From Reichenbachiella agariperforans (GTDB lineage: Bacteria; Bacteroidota; Bacteroidia; Cytophagales; Cyclobacteriaceae): a DNA stretch of 64,000 nt. Positions 46,858 through 55,884 of the stretch are shown piece after piece. The stretch covers positions 203,442 to 267,441 of the forward strand of contig NZ_FRAA01000006.1 in assembly GCF_900142205.1 (NCBI RefSeq), written 5' to 3'. How positions within the stretch are numbered: the first letter of the stretch is position 1; the number at the start of each line of letters is the position of its first letter. The notes under the pieces were generated by a model, which was given only the letters and a program-made list of their open reading frames with translations, ran no database searches and was not told the origin of the DNA. The position numbers and the translations under genes were made by a program.

Positions 46858-47730
46858 CTAATTTCTTATATCTAGTCCCCAGTTAAGTTTAACTCTCAAG
46901 GTATCGAAAAAATTGTATCCTTTGAGCTTGATTAGTTTAGCGGCGAATGATTCTTTTCTAATGGATAGTTTGACCGAGTTGTCAACTTTATAGGACCTGG
47001 AATCTAAGGAGGTCAAAAAGGAACGCCCTTTGCCTTCTATCTCGAAAGAGATGATACTCGTGCCTGAGACGATTAGAGGTCTTACGTTCAGGTTGTGCGG
47101 ACTCACGGGGGTGATGATAAAGCTGTCAGACTGAGGAAGAACCAAAGGTCCTCCAGCACTAAGTGAGTAACCTGTAGAACCTGTAGGGGTAGCGACCATG
47201 ATTCCGTCTGCCCAGTATGTATTGACAAATTCACCATCGATGTAGCAGTGAACAATGATCATGGATGAGGTGTCACGTTTGAGTATTGCTACTTCATTGA
47301 GCGCGAAGTTTTGTCCATTAAATATTTTATTGTTGCTGTCGAGATGGATGAGCATTCGCTCGTCAAAAGAAAATTCTTTTGCAAAGAACCCGTTAAGTGC
47401 CTCTTTGATGTCTTTTTTATTGATGGTGGCAAGGAAGCCTAATTTGCCGAGATTGATGCCAAGAATGGGAGTTTCTAGACTGCCGACTTTGGAGACCGTT
47501 TCTAATAATGTACCATCACCACCAAGGCTAAAAAAATAGTCTACTGAGGCGAGATCAAATTTGGAATCGATGATTTCGAAACGGTTGGTATTAAAGTGAC
47601 CTTTGGTAGATATATGTAGTTCTTCTGTGAAGATGACTTCAGAGTTGTTTTCTTCTATCTCGCTGATGATTTGCTCGAGATAGTGAATAGAGTCTTCTCT
47701 ATTGATTCTGCCATGTAGGGCTATACGCAT
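46858..47730 (-). CDS. nadK: NAD kinase
   Basis: NadK phosphorylates NAD to NADP. The 290-residue protein has the signature GGDGT at 70-74 (FFSLGGDGTLLETVS), LGINLGKLGFL, the NE motif in FALNEVAIL, and TPTGSTGYSLSAGGPLV. Length is normal. It is 20 bp from the CBS-domain gene, in an arrangement conserved in Bacteroidota. Confidence 0.95.
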   Translation of the reverse strand: MRIALHGRINREDSIHYLEQIISEIEENNSEVIFTEELHISTKGHFNTNRFEIIDSKFDLASVDYFFSLGGDGTLLETVSKVGSLETPILGINLGKLGFLATINKKDIKEALNGFFAKEFSFDERMLIHLDSNNKIFNGQNFALNEVAILKRDTSSMIIVHCYIDGEFVNTYWADGIMVATPTGSTGYSLSAGGPLVLPQSDSFIITPVSPHNLNVRPLIVSGTSIISFEIEGKGRSFLTSLDSRSYKVDNSVKLSIRKESFAAKLIKLKGYNFFDTLRVKLNWGLDIRN

Positions 47731-47749
47731 GAGGTTAGATTTCTTCTTT

Positions 47750-48412
47750 TTAGACTTTGAGGTAGTGCAAGAGGGTGTCTAAACGTTCTTGGTCTATTTG
47801 ATGCTCTTGGCCTTTGCCAAACACGGATGCAATGTTATATCCGAACCGTTGAAATGATGAGACGATACTAGATGCATTTTCTAAATTAACTTTTAGCGTC
47901 AGTCGTATGTTTTCGGTCTGGTCAGCATGCTCTATAAAGCTGCTGAGTATTTTGCCTCCTTCTGACTCCACGATACGACTGATTTCTGCCATAGAGTAAT
48001 CCATCATGCTCATAGAGATGACGATAATACTGCCAGGGCTATTGATAGAAGACATTTTGGAAAAGGCTTCTACGACATCTTGAATGGTAATGCTGCCAAT
48101 ATAGTCTTTGTCCTCGTTGAGGACTGCGACAAGGTTTGAACTTGCTTCATAGGCTTTTTTGAGTACTTCGTAGTAGTGCTCATTCTGATCGACATAGAGG
48201 TGCGCACTGAGGAGATGAAACTCCTGAATGAGTTCTGCGTCCTCGACTTGGTCGAATATGAGATTCTCATTGAAGATTCCGATGAACTTGCCATTGTCCA
48301 CTACTGGGAGTTCGTGAACATGAAATTCACTCATCCAGTTTTGTGCCTTTGAAATGTTGTCAGTAGGCTTTAGCGGTGGAATGGTATAGTTGATCAGATC
48401 TCGAGCTATCAT
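47750..48412 (-). CDS. CBS-domain protein
   Basis: The 220-residue protein has two CBS motifs (ARDLINYTIPPLKPTDNI with ELPVVDNGKFIGIF; SSNLVAVLNEDKDYIGSITI with QDVVEAF). A C-terminal ACT-like region (~127-200) contains SIIVISMSMMDYSMAEI. CBS pairs bind adenine nucleotides, so it may sense cell energy state. It overlaps the upstream hydrolase by 4 bp and precedes nadK, with which it is probably co-transcribed. Confidence 0.87.
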   Translation of the reverse strand: MIARDLINYTIPPLKPTDNISKAQNWMSEFHVHELPVVDNGKFIGIFNENLIFDQVEDAELIQEFHLLSAHLYVDQNEHYYEVLKKAYEASSNLVAVLNEDKDYIGSITIQDVVEAFSKMSSINSPGSIIVISMSMMDYSMAEISRIVESEGGKILSSFIEHADQTENIRLTLKVNLENASSIVSSFQRFGYNIASVFGKGQEHQIDQERLDTLLHYLKV

Positions 48413-49179
48413 GCGCTTTTTCTTTCGTTCAAAAATTCTTCTAGAATTATATTGTATTCATCAGGTCGCTCCATCATCGGGGCGTGACAGCATTTGTCAA
48501 TGAACCGCAACGTAGAGTTTTTTAGAAGTCTGTTAAATTCATGTCCTACACGTGGAGGAGTGATCGTGTCGTTCAATCCCCATATCAATAACGTCTCGTT
48601 TTCGATTTTGTGCAGTTCTGTGGCTAAATTATTTCTTTGAGCAGATTTGGCTATCCCTACGATGCGCAGACACATAGGCATGCTTTGCATCGTGTTGAAA
48701 ATTTCGTCAATGTATTCTTTGGTAGCAGTATTAGGGTCGTAGAAGGTGTATCTAACTTTTTCTTCAATGAAACTATAGTTACCACGCTTAGGAAAGGAGC
48801 TACCCATGGCATTTTCGAAGAGTCCCGAACTACCTGTCAAAATCAGTCGGTCCACTTTTTTGGGGTGTTTTAAAATATACATGAGTGCCATGTGTCCCCC
48901 TAGTGAGTTACCCATGAGATCAAAATTATCTAGGTTTTTGTGAGCAATGAAGTCTTCAAGGTACTCAATCAATTTGGGTAGACCAGCTTCCCGAACTGGC
49001 AACTCGTAGATGGGTAGCATCGGGATGATGATTCGATGATCTGCCGAGAATTTTTCTATCACACTTTCCCAGTTGCTCAATGCGCCAAATAGACCATGGA
49101 GCAGGAGCATCACTTTTCCTTCACCTTGTTCTATGAATTTGAATTCTCCTTCTTGTTTTAAATTTGCTACCTCCAGCAT
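48409..49179 (-). CDS. Alpha/beta-fold hydrolase
   Basis: The 256-residue hydrolase shows the oxyanion loop LLHGLFGALSNWE (~27-39), nucleophile elbow GNSLGGHMAL (Ser ~91), acid in WGLNDTITPP and catalytic His in DKCCHAPMMERP. Substrate is unknown. It overlaps the CBS gene by 4 bp. Confidence 0.87.
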   Translation of the reverse strand: MLEVANLKQEGEFKFIEQGEGKVMLLLHGLFGALSNWESVIEKFSADHRIIIPMLPIYELPVREAGLPKLIEYLEDFIAHKNLDNFDLMGNSLGGHMALMYILKHPKKVDRLILTGSSGLFENAMGSSFPKRGNYSFIEEKVRYTFYDPNTATKEYIDEIFNTMQSMPMCLRIVGIAKSAQRNNLATELHKIENETLLIWGLNDTITPPRVGHEFNRLLKNSTLRFIDKCCHAPMMERPDEYNIILEEFLNERKSA

Positions 49180-49234
49180 GTCTTCAGTGAATAATTTTTA
49201 TAAGTATATCTATAATATATTAATTTCCGATCAA

Positions 49235-49774
49235 TCAAACATTAACTTCTTGTTGATTTAACATCTCTTTGGAGTGATCGAAGAACTCCATAAAGTAAGG
49301 AAATAGACCTGAGAACAAGTCAAACAGGGTTGGTGCTAACGAAGCGATAGGTTGATACAGAAAGCTCGTTTCGGTTCGCTCTTCATCTATCGTACCTCCA
49401 AAGGAGTCGAATATCCAAAAGAATATGCTAATGAATAACCCCCACTTTAGTATCCCGAGTAAACTACCAGCAATATCATCGAGGCTGCCTAGCAAGGTCA
49501 AATCTAGAATCTTTTTTAGTGCTTTGCCGAGTAAATGCAATGAGACAATGATGGCGACAAAGATGATGGTAAACGCAATGATGGGGAGCAGGTTGTCATA
49601 CCCTTCTATGTAGTCTGCTAAAACCATAATGCCCCAGTCAAGCAGCTTGATGCCTAATATAATGGCTAAGAAAAAGGCTCCTATGGAAATAATTTCCATG
49701 AGTAGCCCCTTTCGGAATCCGGTCACTGCACCTATGAGTAGGAACACCAATATGACTATATCGATGACGTTCAC
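49235..49774 (-). CDS. CvpA-family membrane protein
   Basis: The 179-residue protein starts with GTG at 49774 (NVIDIVILVFLLIGAVTGFR). It has four membrane helices and the CvpA-type GFRKGLLMEI motif. The C-terminal tail is acidic and helical. CvpA homologues act in envelope homeostasis. It lies 4 bp downstream of the YqeY-like gene. Confidence 0.85.
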   Translation of the reverse strand: MNVIDIVILVFLLIGAVTGFRKGLLMEIISIGAFFLAIILGIKLLDWGIMVLADYIEGYDNLLPIIAFTIIFVAIIVSLHLLGKALKKILDLTLLGSLDDIAGSLLGILKWGLFISIFFWIFDSFGGTIDEERTETSFLYQPIASLAPTLFDLFSGLFPYFMEFFDHSKEMLNQQEVNV

Positions 49775-49778
49775 TGTA

Positions 49779-50228
49779 CTAGCTCAATAGAGATTTGACC
49801 ATGGCAGAGATTGTCTTGCCGTCTGCTTTGCCACCGATTGCTTTGGTCGCAGCTCCCATTACCTTCCCCATGTCCTGCGGGCCTGTAGCACCTACTTGAT
49901 CGATTATTTTCTGAACCTCTGCTTTTAATTCATCTTCTGTGAGTTGCTTTGGGAGGTAATTGCTAATGATGTCTAGCTCACCCTGCTCCTTGTCAGCTAG
50001 GTCTTCTCGACCTTGCTCTCTAAATAGGTCTGCAGAATCTTTTCTTTGTTTAGCCGCTTTCATAAGGAGCTTCATTTCAGCATCTTCAGAGATTTCTTCT
50101 ACCGCACCTTTTTCCGTTTCGGCTAAAAGGATCATAGATTTTATGGCTCTCAGAGCGGTTAATTTCTCTTTTTCTTTGGCCAGCATAGCGGCTTTTATAT
50201 CTGCATTAATTTGATCTTTGAGGCTCAT
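49779..50228 (-). CDS. GatB/YqeY-domain protein
   Basis: The 149-residue protein matches the YqeY family in length and motifs: [36 protein letters not shown] and the C-terminal [20 protein letters not shown], which resembles the tRNA-binding tail of GatB. Its role is unknown but may involve tRNA. It heads the minus-strand envelope run and is divergent from pdxJ. Confidence 0.9.
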   Translation of the reverse strand: MSLKDQINADIKAAMLAKEKEKLTALRAIKSMILLAETEKGAVEEISEDAEMKLLMKAAKQRKDSADLFREQGREDLADKEQGELDIISNYLPKQLTEDELKAEVQKIIDQVGATGPQDMGKVMGAATKAIGGKADGKTISAMVKSLLS

Positions 50229-50258
50229 TATCTCTGTTTTTTAATCTCTTAAAATGTG

Positions 50259-50266
50259 TAATTTTG
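50259..50266 (+). promoter_or_regulatory. Candidate -7 box (TAnnTTTG) of pdxJ
   Basis: TAATTTTG fits the consensus and would give a leader of about 60 bases before the chosen pdxJ start at 50336. No clear -33 TTTG is present. Confidence 0.35.
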
Positions 50267-50335
50267 GTGCAAATTAATTTAGAAACAGTTCTAAGCCAAT
50301 TCGCGGCTCAATATACTTTAGCTCATCAGATTCTC

Positions 50336-51049
50336 ATGACGAAACTTAGTGTAAACGTAAATAAAATTGCCACGCTTCGGAATGCCCGGGGTGGAAACAA
50401 TCCCAATTTAGTACAGGTTGTTCGTGATTGCGAGCGCTTCGGTGCGCAGGGGATCACAGTGCATCCTCGTCCCGATGAACGACATATCACGACTGAGGAC
50501 GTGTATCGGATCAATGAGGTTTGCACGACTGAGTTTAACATTGAGGGCTATCCTGATGCGAGGTACCTAAAATTCATCGAAGAAGTGCGTCCCGCGCAGG
50601 CAACGCTAGTGCCTGACCCACCAGAGGCAATCACCTCCAATGCTGGCTGGGATACGGTCAAAAACGAGACCATGCTACGTGATATCGTGCAGCAGATCAA
50701 GTCGTACGGTGTGCGTGTTTCGATCTTTGCTGATCCCAGTGAAGTGATCATCGAAGGCGCTAAAAAAGTGGGTACGGATCGAATTGAGTTATACACTGAG
50801 CCTTTTGCTACGGGGTATGCTAGTAATCCAGCCGCTGCTGTGGCAGATTATGTCACGGCGGGTAAGCTGGCCAAAGAGCTGGGGCTGGGTATCAATGCTG
50901 GGCATGACTTGGATTTAAATAATTTGAAATATCTGAAAGAGAAGCTGCCCTTTATGGATGAGGTGTCGATCGGTCATGCACTGGTCTGTGATGCGCTTTA
51001 TATGGGGTTAGAAAATACGATTCAGATGTACCTAAAGCAATTGAAATAA
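50336..51049 (+). CDS. pdxJ: Pyridoxine 5'-phosphate synthase
   Basis: PdxJ condenses 1-deoxy-xylulose-5-phosphate and 3-amino-1-hydroxyacetone phosphate into PNP. The ATG at 50336 ([20 protein letters not shown]) is chosen because it matches the family N-terminus and gives 237 residues. An earlier in-frame start at 50264 adds 24 unsupported residues. The signature [13 protein letters not shown] (~45-57) and [11 protein letters not shown] near the C-terminus are present. It overlaps the next gene by one base (TAATG). Confidence 0.96.
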   Translation: MTKLSVNVNKIATLRNARGGNNPNLVQVVRDCERFGAQGITVHPRPDERHITTEDVYRINEVCTTEFNIEGYPDARYLKFIEEVRPAQATLVPDPPEAITSNAGWDTVKNETMLRDIVQQIKSYGVRVSIFADPSEVIIEGAKKVGTDRIELYTEPFATGYASNPAAAVADYVTAGKLAKELGLGINAGHDLDLNNLKYLKEKLPFMDEVSIGHALVCDALYMGLENTIQMYLKQLK

Positions 51050-51810
51050 TGGAGTTGTTGAATTATAAGACATTCGGAGAGGGACAGCCGCTCATTATCA
51101 TACACGGTCTATTGGGGTCGCTGGACAATTGGTTGACATTAGGCAAACGATTTAGCGAACAATATCAAGTATACCTCATTGATCAGCGTAACCATGGAAA
51201 ATCGTTTCACTCCGACGAGTGGAGCTATGACCGTATGGTGGAAGATTTGGAATATTTTATTGATGAGTTGGGGATTGAAAACCCAATTTTGCTCGGGCAC
51301 TCGATGGGAGGGAAGACCGTGATGCAGTTCACCGCTTTTCACCCTGATAAAGTGGATAAACTCATTGTTGCGGATATTGGCCCTAAGTTTTACCCTCCTC
51401 ACCACAAACAGATATTTGCTGGATTGGATGCAGTACCGATAGGTGAAATTGCCAGTCGGCAGCAGGTAGATGATATACTAAAAGAATATGTCGCCGACCT
51501 AGGGACACGTACGTTTCTGATGAAAAATCTCACTCGGTCTGGCGAAGGTTTTGCCTGGAAGATGAATCTGCCGGTGATCAAAGCCAATATTGAAAATGTA
51601 GGAGAGGCGTTGAGTTATCACCTACCGATAGAGACGGAGACGCTTTTCGTACGTGGGGGGAAATCAGATTATATATTGGATGATGACTGGGATGAGATCG
51701 AGGAGATATTTCCCAATGCGACGCTAGAGACGGTCGATAATGCGGGGCACTGGCTACATGCGGAGCAACCAGAAGATTTTTATAACAAGGTAATCCAGTT
51801 CATAGGATGA
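51049..51810 (+). CDS. Alpha/beta-fold hydrolase (YbfF-like)
   Basis: The 253-residue hydrolase has LLHGLLGSLDNW-like HGLLGSLDNW (~21-30), DQRNHGKSFH, nucleophile elbow GHSMGGKTVM (Ser ~85) and catalytic His in DNAGHWLHAEQP. It resembles the E. coli YbfF esterase family. It starts on the last base of the pdxJ stop and overlaps the next gene by 4 bp, so three genes are tightly coupled. Confidence 0.88.
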   Translation: MELLNYKTFGEGQPLIIIHGLLGSLDNWLTLGKRFSEQYQVYLIDQRNHGKSFHSDEWSYDRMVEDLEYFIDELGIENPILLGHSMGGKTVMQFTAFHPDKVDKLIVADIGPKFYPPHHKQIFAGLDAVPIGEIASRQQVDDILKEYVADLGTRTFLMKNLTRSGEGFAWKMNLPVIKANIENVGEALSYHLPIETETLFVRGGKSDYILDDDWDEIEEIFPNATLETVDNAGHWLHAEQPEDFYNKVIQFIG

Positions 51811-52511
51811 GCGGAAAACTATATTTGATCCCAACAGTCATTGCTGATGATACAGAGGAAAAGGTACTCTCACCGCAGATCAAAGAAGTGATTCAAGGAT
51901 TGGATTATTTTTTGGTAGAGAATGTGCGGACGGCACGCAGATACATCAGCAAGCTAAAACTGGGGTTGGTGATCGAGGATTTGCAATTCGAATTACTAGA
52001 TAAGAAAACCAAACGTCCTCAGATCGAGCAGTATTTGGCTGTCGTGCAGCGTGGACGTGATGTCGGGATTATCTCTGAATCTGGCTGCCCAGGAGTCGCC
52101 GATCCAGGATCAGAGGCGGTGGCGGTGGCACATCAGCTGGGGATTCAGGTCGTGCCGCTGGTCGGGCCATCTTCGATACTCATGGCGCTGATGGCTTCTG
52201 GGTTCAACGGTCAGTCGTTCACGTTTCATGGTTACATTCCGATAGACAAGAAAGACCTAACTGCTAAAATCAAAGCCATGGAAACGGCTACCGTCCAACA
52301 GCGGCAGACACAGTTGTTTATGGATACGCCTTACCGAAACATGAAACTGTTCGAAGAATTACTAAAGACCTGCAACGGTGATACCTATTTGTGCGTTGCG
52401 AAGGGGGTCACTGGGAGAGATGAATACATCAAAACGAAAAAAATCAAAGACTGGAAAAGAGAAAGGGTTGATTTGCATAAGGTTCCAGTAATATTTTCGA
52501 TTTACTCTTAA
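51807..52511 (+). CDS. RsmI-like SAM-dependent methyltransferase
   Basis: The 234-residue tetrapyrrole-methylase-fold protein has LYLIPTVIADDTE at the N-terminus, the SAM loop SESGCPGVADPGSE (~91-104) and LVGPSSILMALMASGFNGQ (~119-137). These match RsmI, which 2'-O-methylates C1402 of 16S rRNA. Some Bacteroidota carry a second, shorter RsmI-like paralogue of unknown target, which this may be. It overlaps the upstream hydrolase by 4 bp. Confidence 0.85.
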   Translation: MSGKLYLIPTVIADDTEEKVLSPQIKEVIQGLDYFLVENVRTARRYISKLKLGLVIEDLQFELLDKKTKRPQIEQYLAVVQRGRDVGIISESGCPGVADPGSEAVAVAHQLGIQVVPLVGPSSILMALMASGFNGQSFTFHGYIPIDKKDLTAKIKAMETATVQQRQTQLFMDTPYRNMKLFEELLKTCNGDTYLCVAKGVTGRDEYIKTKKIKDWKRERVDLHKVPVIFSIYS

Positions 52512-52532
52512 ATCAATTGTGTACAATTGCCC

Positions 52533-52540
52533 TAAATTTG
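52533..52540 (+). promoter_or_regulatory. Candidate -7 box (TAnnTTTG) of metK
   Basis: TAAATTTG fits the consensus exactly and ends 28 bp before the metK ATG, so the gene probably has its own promoter. I see no SAM-riboswitch-like structure in the short leader. Confidence 0.4.
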
Positions 52541-52568
52541 CCGACTTTAAAAAGAACTAAGAATAATT

Positions 52569-53819
52569 ATGCCATATCTATTTACATCAGAATCAGTATC
52601 TGAGGGACACCCAGACAAAGTTGCGGATCAAATTTCAGATTCACTGTTAGATCATTTTTTGGCTTTTGACAATCAGTCAAAGGTAGCTTGTGAAACTTTG
52701 GTGACCACTGGCCTGACTGTATTGAGTGGCGAGGTGAAAACCCAGTCCTATGTGGACGTGCAGCAGGTAGCGCGTGACGTGATCAACAAAATCGGCTATA
52801 CCAAAGGAGAGTACCAATTCGACGGCAACAGCTGTGGTGTGATCTCTGCGATTCACGAGCAATCTCCAGATATCAACCAAGGTGTAGTGCGTGCCTCTGA
52901 GGAAGAGCAAGGCGCTGGTGATCAAGGGATGATGTTTGGCTATGCCACCAATGAGACCGAAAATTTTATGCCACTGGCATTGGACCTGTCTCACATGTTG
53001 CTCAAAGAGCTTTCTAAAATCAGAAGAGAGAATACAGATATCAATTATCTACGACCAGACGCTAAGTCGCAGGTAACTATTGAATATAGTGATGACAACA
53101 AACCTGTTCGTATAGATGCTATCGTGGTGTCGACACAGCATGATGATTTTGGTCCAGAGGCAGAGATGCTAGAGAAAATCAAAAAGGACATCAAAGAGAT
53201 TTTGATCCCAAGAGTAATCGCTCAGTTGAAACCAGAGATCGCTGCATTGTTCAATGACAGCATCAAGTACCATATCAACCCAACTGGGAAGTTCGTGATC
53301 GGTGGACCTCATGGTGATACAGGACTGACGGGAAGAAAAATCATCGTCGATACTTACGGAGGAAAAGGAGCACATGGTGGAGGAGCATTCTCTGGCAAGG
53401 ATCCTTCTAAAGTGGATAGATCTGCAGCCTATGCGACACGTCATATTGCGAAAAATCTCGTGGCTGCAGGCGTAGCGGACGAGATATTGGTGCAGGTGTC
53501 TTACGCCATCGGTGTGGCAGAGCCTATGGGGATTTTTGTCAATACGTATGGTAGTGCAAAAGTAGACCTCAATGATGGCCAGATTGCCAAGAAAATCACA
53601 GAGCTGTTCGATATGAAACCTTCTGCGCTCATCAAGAGACTGAAACTGATGAACCCGATTTATTCTGAGACGGCAGCTTATGGTCACATGGGTAGAACGC
53701 CAGAGGTGAAGACCGTGGAGTTCAATACACCAGGCGGTAACAGCAAGATGGAAGTAGAGACTTTCACTTGGGAAAAACTGGACTATGTCGATCAAGTAAA
53801 AGCGGCATTTGGATTATAA
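52569..53819 (+). CDS. metK: S-adenosylmethionine synthetase
   Basis: MetK makes SAM from methionine and ATP. The 416-residue protein has [20 protein letters not shown] (~5-24), the signatures [12 protein letters not shown] and [19 protein letters not shown], and the full three-domain length. The supplied SAM would feed the methyltransferases on either side, though there is no operon link to the PKS locus. Confidence 0.97.
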   Translation: MPYLFTSESVSEGHPDKVADQISDSLLDHFLAFDNQSKVACETLVTTGLTVLSGEVKTQSYVDVQQVARDVINKIGYTKGEYQFDGNSCGVISAIHEQSPDINQGVVRASEEEQGAGDQGMMFGYATNETENFMPLALDLSHMLLKELSKIRRENTDINYLRPDAKSQVTIEYSDDNKPVRIDAIVVSTQHDDFGPEAEMLEKIKKDIKEILIPRVIAQLKPEIAALFNDSIKYHINPTGKFVIGGPHGDTGLTGRKIIVDTYGGKGAHGGGAFSGKDPSKVDRSAAYATRHIAKNLVAAGVADEILVQVSYAIGVAEPMGIFVNTYGSAKVDLNDGQIAKKITELFDMKPSALIKRLKLMNPIYSETAAYGHMGRTPEVKTVEFNTPGGNSKMEVETFTWEKLDYVDQVKAAFGL

Positions 53820-53881
53820 ATTTCCTTGGCGGAAACTTTTTCCGCTTATTTGCGATTAGTAGGCTTATAGCAATCACTAGT

Positions 53882-55873
53882 ATGAAGAAATTAATCGCAT
53901 TTATAGTTACAATATTATTATTACAAAGTGTCCAAGGACTGGCGCAGATTCTCAAACCTGCCAAGTGGTCTTTGGACATTTCTGTTTCTGATCCTAAAAA
54001 GGGAGATCAGTTGGATTTGATTTTCGATGTGAAAATCGATGACCAGTGGTACCTCTATTCCTCTGATTTTGACCCTGACCTTGGCCCCATGGTCACCACT
54101 TTTGAGTTCACGCCAGATGCGAGCTACGAACTGGTCGGTGAGTTGACTCCAGTCGATCCCAAGAAAAAATATGACTCTCTATGGGAGGGCGAGTACACTT
54201 ACTTTAAGAAAACAGCACAGTTTAGACAGACGATCAAACTACTTACGGATGAGCCAGCTGTAGCAGGTTCTTATTATTATCAAGTCTGTACCGATGTGGA
54301 CGGTAAGTGCATTCCCTTTGATGAGGAGTTTGATTTTGACAAACTCTTGGGGGGTAAGAAGGAGTCGAAAGGCGCTGTGGTAGCCGCAGGCGATACACAA
54401 GAGTCCACATCAGAAAAGGGGCTGCTTTCGCAGCGTAGTAGCAACGATCCCTATAGTCTGTGGGGTTTTATGATAGCGGCTTTCTTGGCAGGGCTTGCAG
54501 CAATCTTTACACCGTGCGTGTTTCCGATGATTCCGATGACGGTATCGTTTTTTACAGGAGGCTCGGGTGCCAAATGGAAAGGCGTATTTTACGGCCTGTC
54601 CATCATCGTGATCTATACCGTGATCGGTTCGGTGATCGCTCCATTCATGGGAGCCGAGACCGCCAATGAACTCGCCACCAACTGGATCCCCAATGTGATA
54701 TTTTTTGCGGTCTTTGTTTTGTTTGCGCTTTCCTTTTTGGGGCTATTTGAGATCACATTACCTAATAAATTTGTTAACAACATCGACAAGCAGTCTGATA
54801 AAGGCGGTTTGATCGGTATTTTCTTTATGGCTTTCACACTCGTGGTGGTGTCATTCTCCTGTACTGGCCCTCTAGTGGGGACGATCCTCGTGGAGTCGGC
54901 AGGTGGTCAAATCCTCAAACCGATATTGGGCATGTTTGCCTTTTCTCTGGCCTTTGCATTGCCGTTTACGGTTTTTGCTTTGTTTCCTAGCTTGCTCAAC
55001 AATCTGCCTAAGTCTGGCGGTTGGTTGAATAGTGTTAAGGTTGTTCTTGGGTTGCTAGAACTTGCATTTGCTTTCAAATTCCTGAGTATAGCGGATCAAG
55101 CTTATCACTGGCATATTCTTGATCGAGAGATATACTTAGCCATTTGGATTGTGATCTTTACCATACTTGGCTTTTATCTACTGGGCAAGATTCGGTTTCC
55201 GCACGACTCACCCTCTGACAAGACCTCTATCAGTGGATTGGTGTTAGCGATTGCCACGTTTACTTTTGTGGTTTATTTGATCCCAGGGATGTTTGGTGCT
55301 CCACTCAAGGCCTTGGCGGGTTATCTCCCACCGCAGAGTTCACAGGATTTTAACCTCAGTGTGCAGGTCGGTTCGGATGTGGAGAATACGATCTGCGAAA
55401 CTCCAAAGTATGCTGATTTTCTACACCTGCCTCATGGCATACAGGGCTACTTTGATTATGACCAAGCATTGGCATGTGCCAAAAAGCAAAACAAGCCACT
55501 CTTTATTGATTTTACGGGGCATGGCTGTGTCAACTGTCGAGAGATGGAAGCCCGTGTTTGGTCTGATCCCAAAGTGCTCCAGCGTCTCAAAGAAGAATTC
55601 GTAGTAGTAGCTCTCTATGTGGATGATAAGACCGATTTACCCGAATCAGCGTGGGTCAAGTCTAGTTATGACGGGAAAATGAAGAAGTCTATAGGTAAGA
55701 AAAATGCAGATTTTCAGATCACAAGATTCAACAACAATGCGCAACCCTACTATGTCATCTTGGATACGGATGGTGAATTATTGGTCGCGCCCAAAGGCTA
55801 TGACTTAAATGTTGCTAGCTTTGTGGAGTTTTTAGATCAAAGTAAGCAAGCTTTTGAGAAGCGGGCTGATTAG
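53882..55873 (+). CDS. DsbD-type protein-disulfide reductase
   Basis: This inner-membrane electron relay keeps periplasmic thiols reduced. The ATG at 53882 (MKKLIAFIVTILLLQSVQG) gives a signal peptide and 663 residues; an upstream start inside metK is rejected. The N-terminal DsbD domain has a cysteine pair (VCTDVDGKC, ~137 and ~143). The membrane core has CVFPMIP (~211) and FSCTGP (~326), and the C-terminal thioredoxin domain has CVNC (~549-552). All three redox pairs are therefore present. Confidence 0.92.
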   Translation: MKKLIAFIVTILLLQSVQGLAQILKPAKWSLDISVSDPKKGDQLDLIFDVKIDDQWYLYSSDFDPDLGPMVTTFEFTPDASYELVGELTPVDPKKKYDSLWEGEYTYFKKTAQFRQTIKLLTDEPAVAGSYYYQVCTDVDGKCIPFDEEFDFDKLLGGKKESKGAVVAAGDTQESTSEKGLLSQRSSNDPYSLWGFMIAAFLAGLAAIFTPCVFPMIPMTVSFFTGGSGAKWKGVFYGLSIIVIYTVIGSVIAPFMGAETANELATNWIPNVIFFAVFVLFALSFLGLFEITLPNKFVNNIDKQSDKGGLIGIFFMAFTLVVVSFSCTGPLVGTILVESAGGQILKPILGMFAFSLAFALPFTVFALFPSLLNNLPKSGGWLNSVKVVLGLLELAFAFKFLSIADQAYHWHILDREIYLAIWIVIFTILGFYLLGKIRFPHDSPSDKTSISGLVLAIATFTFVVYLIPGMFGAPLKALAGYLPPQSSQDFNLSVQVGSDVENTICETPKYADFLHLPHGIQGYFDYDQALACAKKQNKPLFIDFTGHGCVNCREMEARVWSDPKVLQRLKEEFVVVALYVDDKTDLPESAWVKSSYDGKMKKSIGKKNADFQITRFNNNAQPYYVILDTDGELLVAPKGYDLNVASFVEFLDQSKQAFEKRAD

Positions 55874-55884
55874 TAGTAGTTTAT

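Noticed and set aside
52512..52568. SAM riboswitch before metK
   Set aside because: The leader after the promoter box is under 30 bases and has no suitable stems.
53169..53795. 208-codon minus-strand frame
   Set aside because: It lies wholly inside metK, and its translation has no protein-like motifs; it is a shadow of the metK codon pattern.
53768..53881. Upstream extension of the DsbD-type gene
   Set aside because: It would begin inside metK and place 38 unrelated residues before a good signal peptide.
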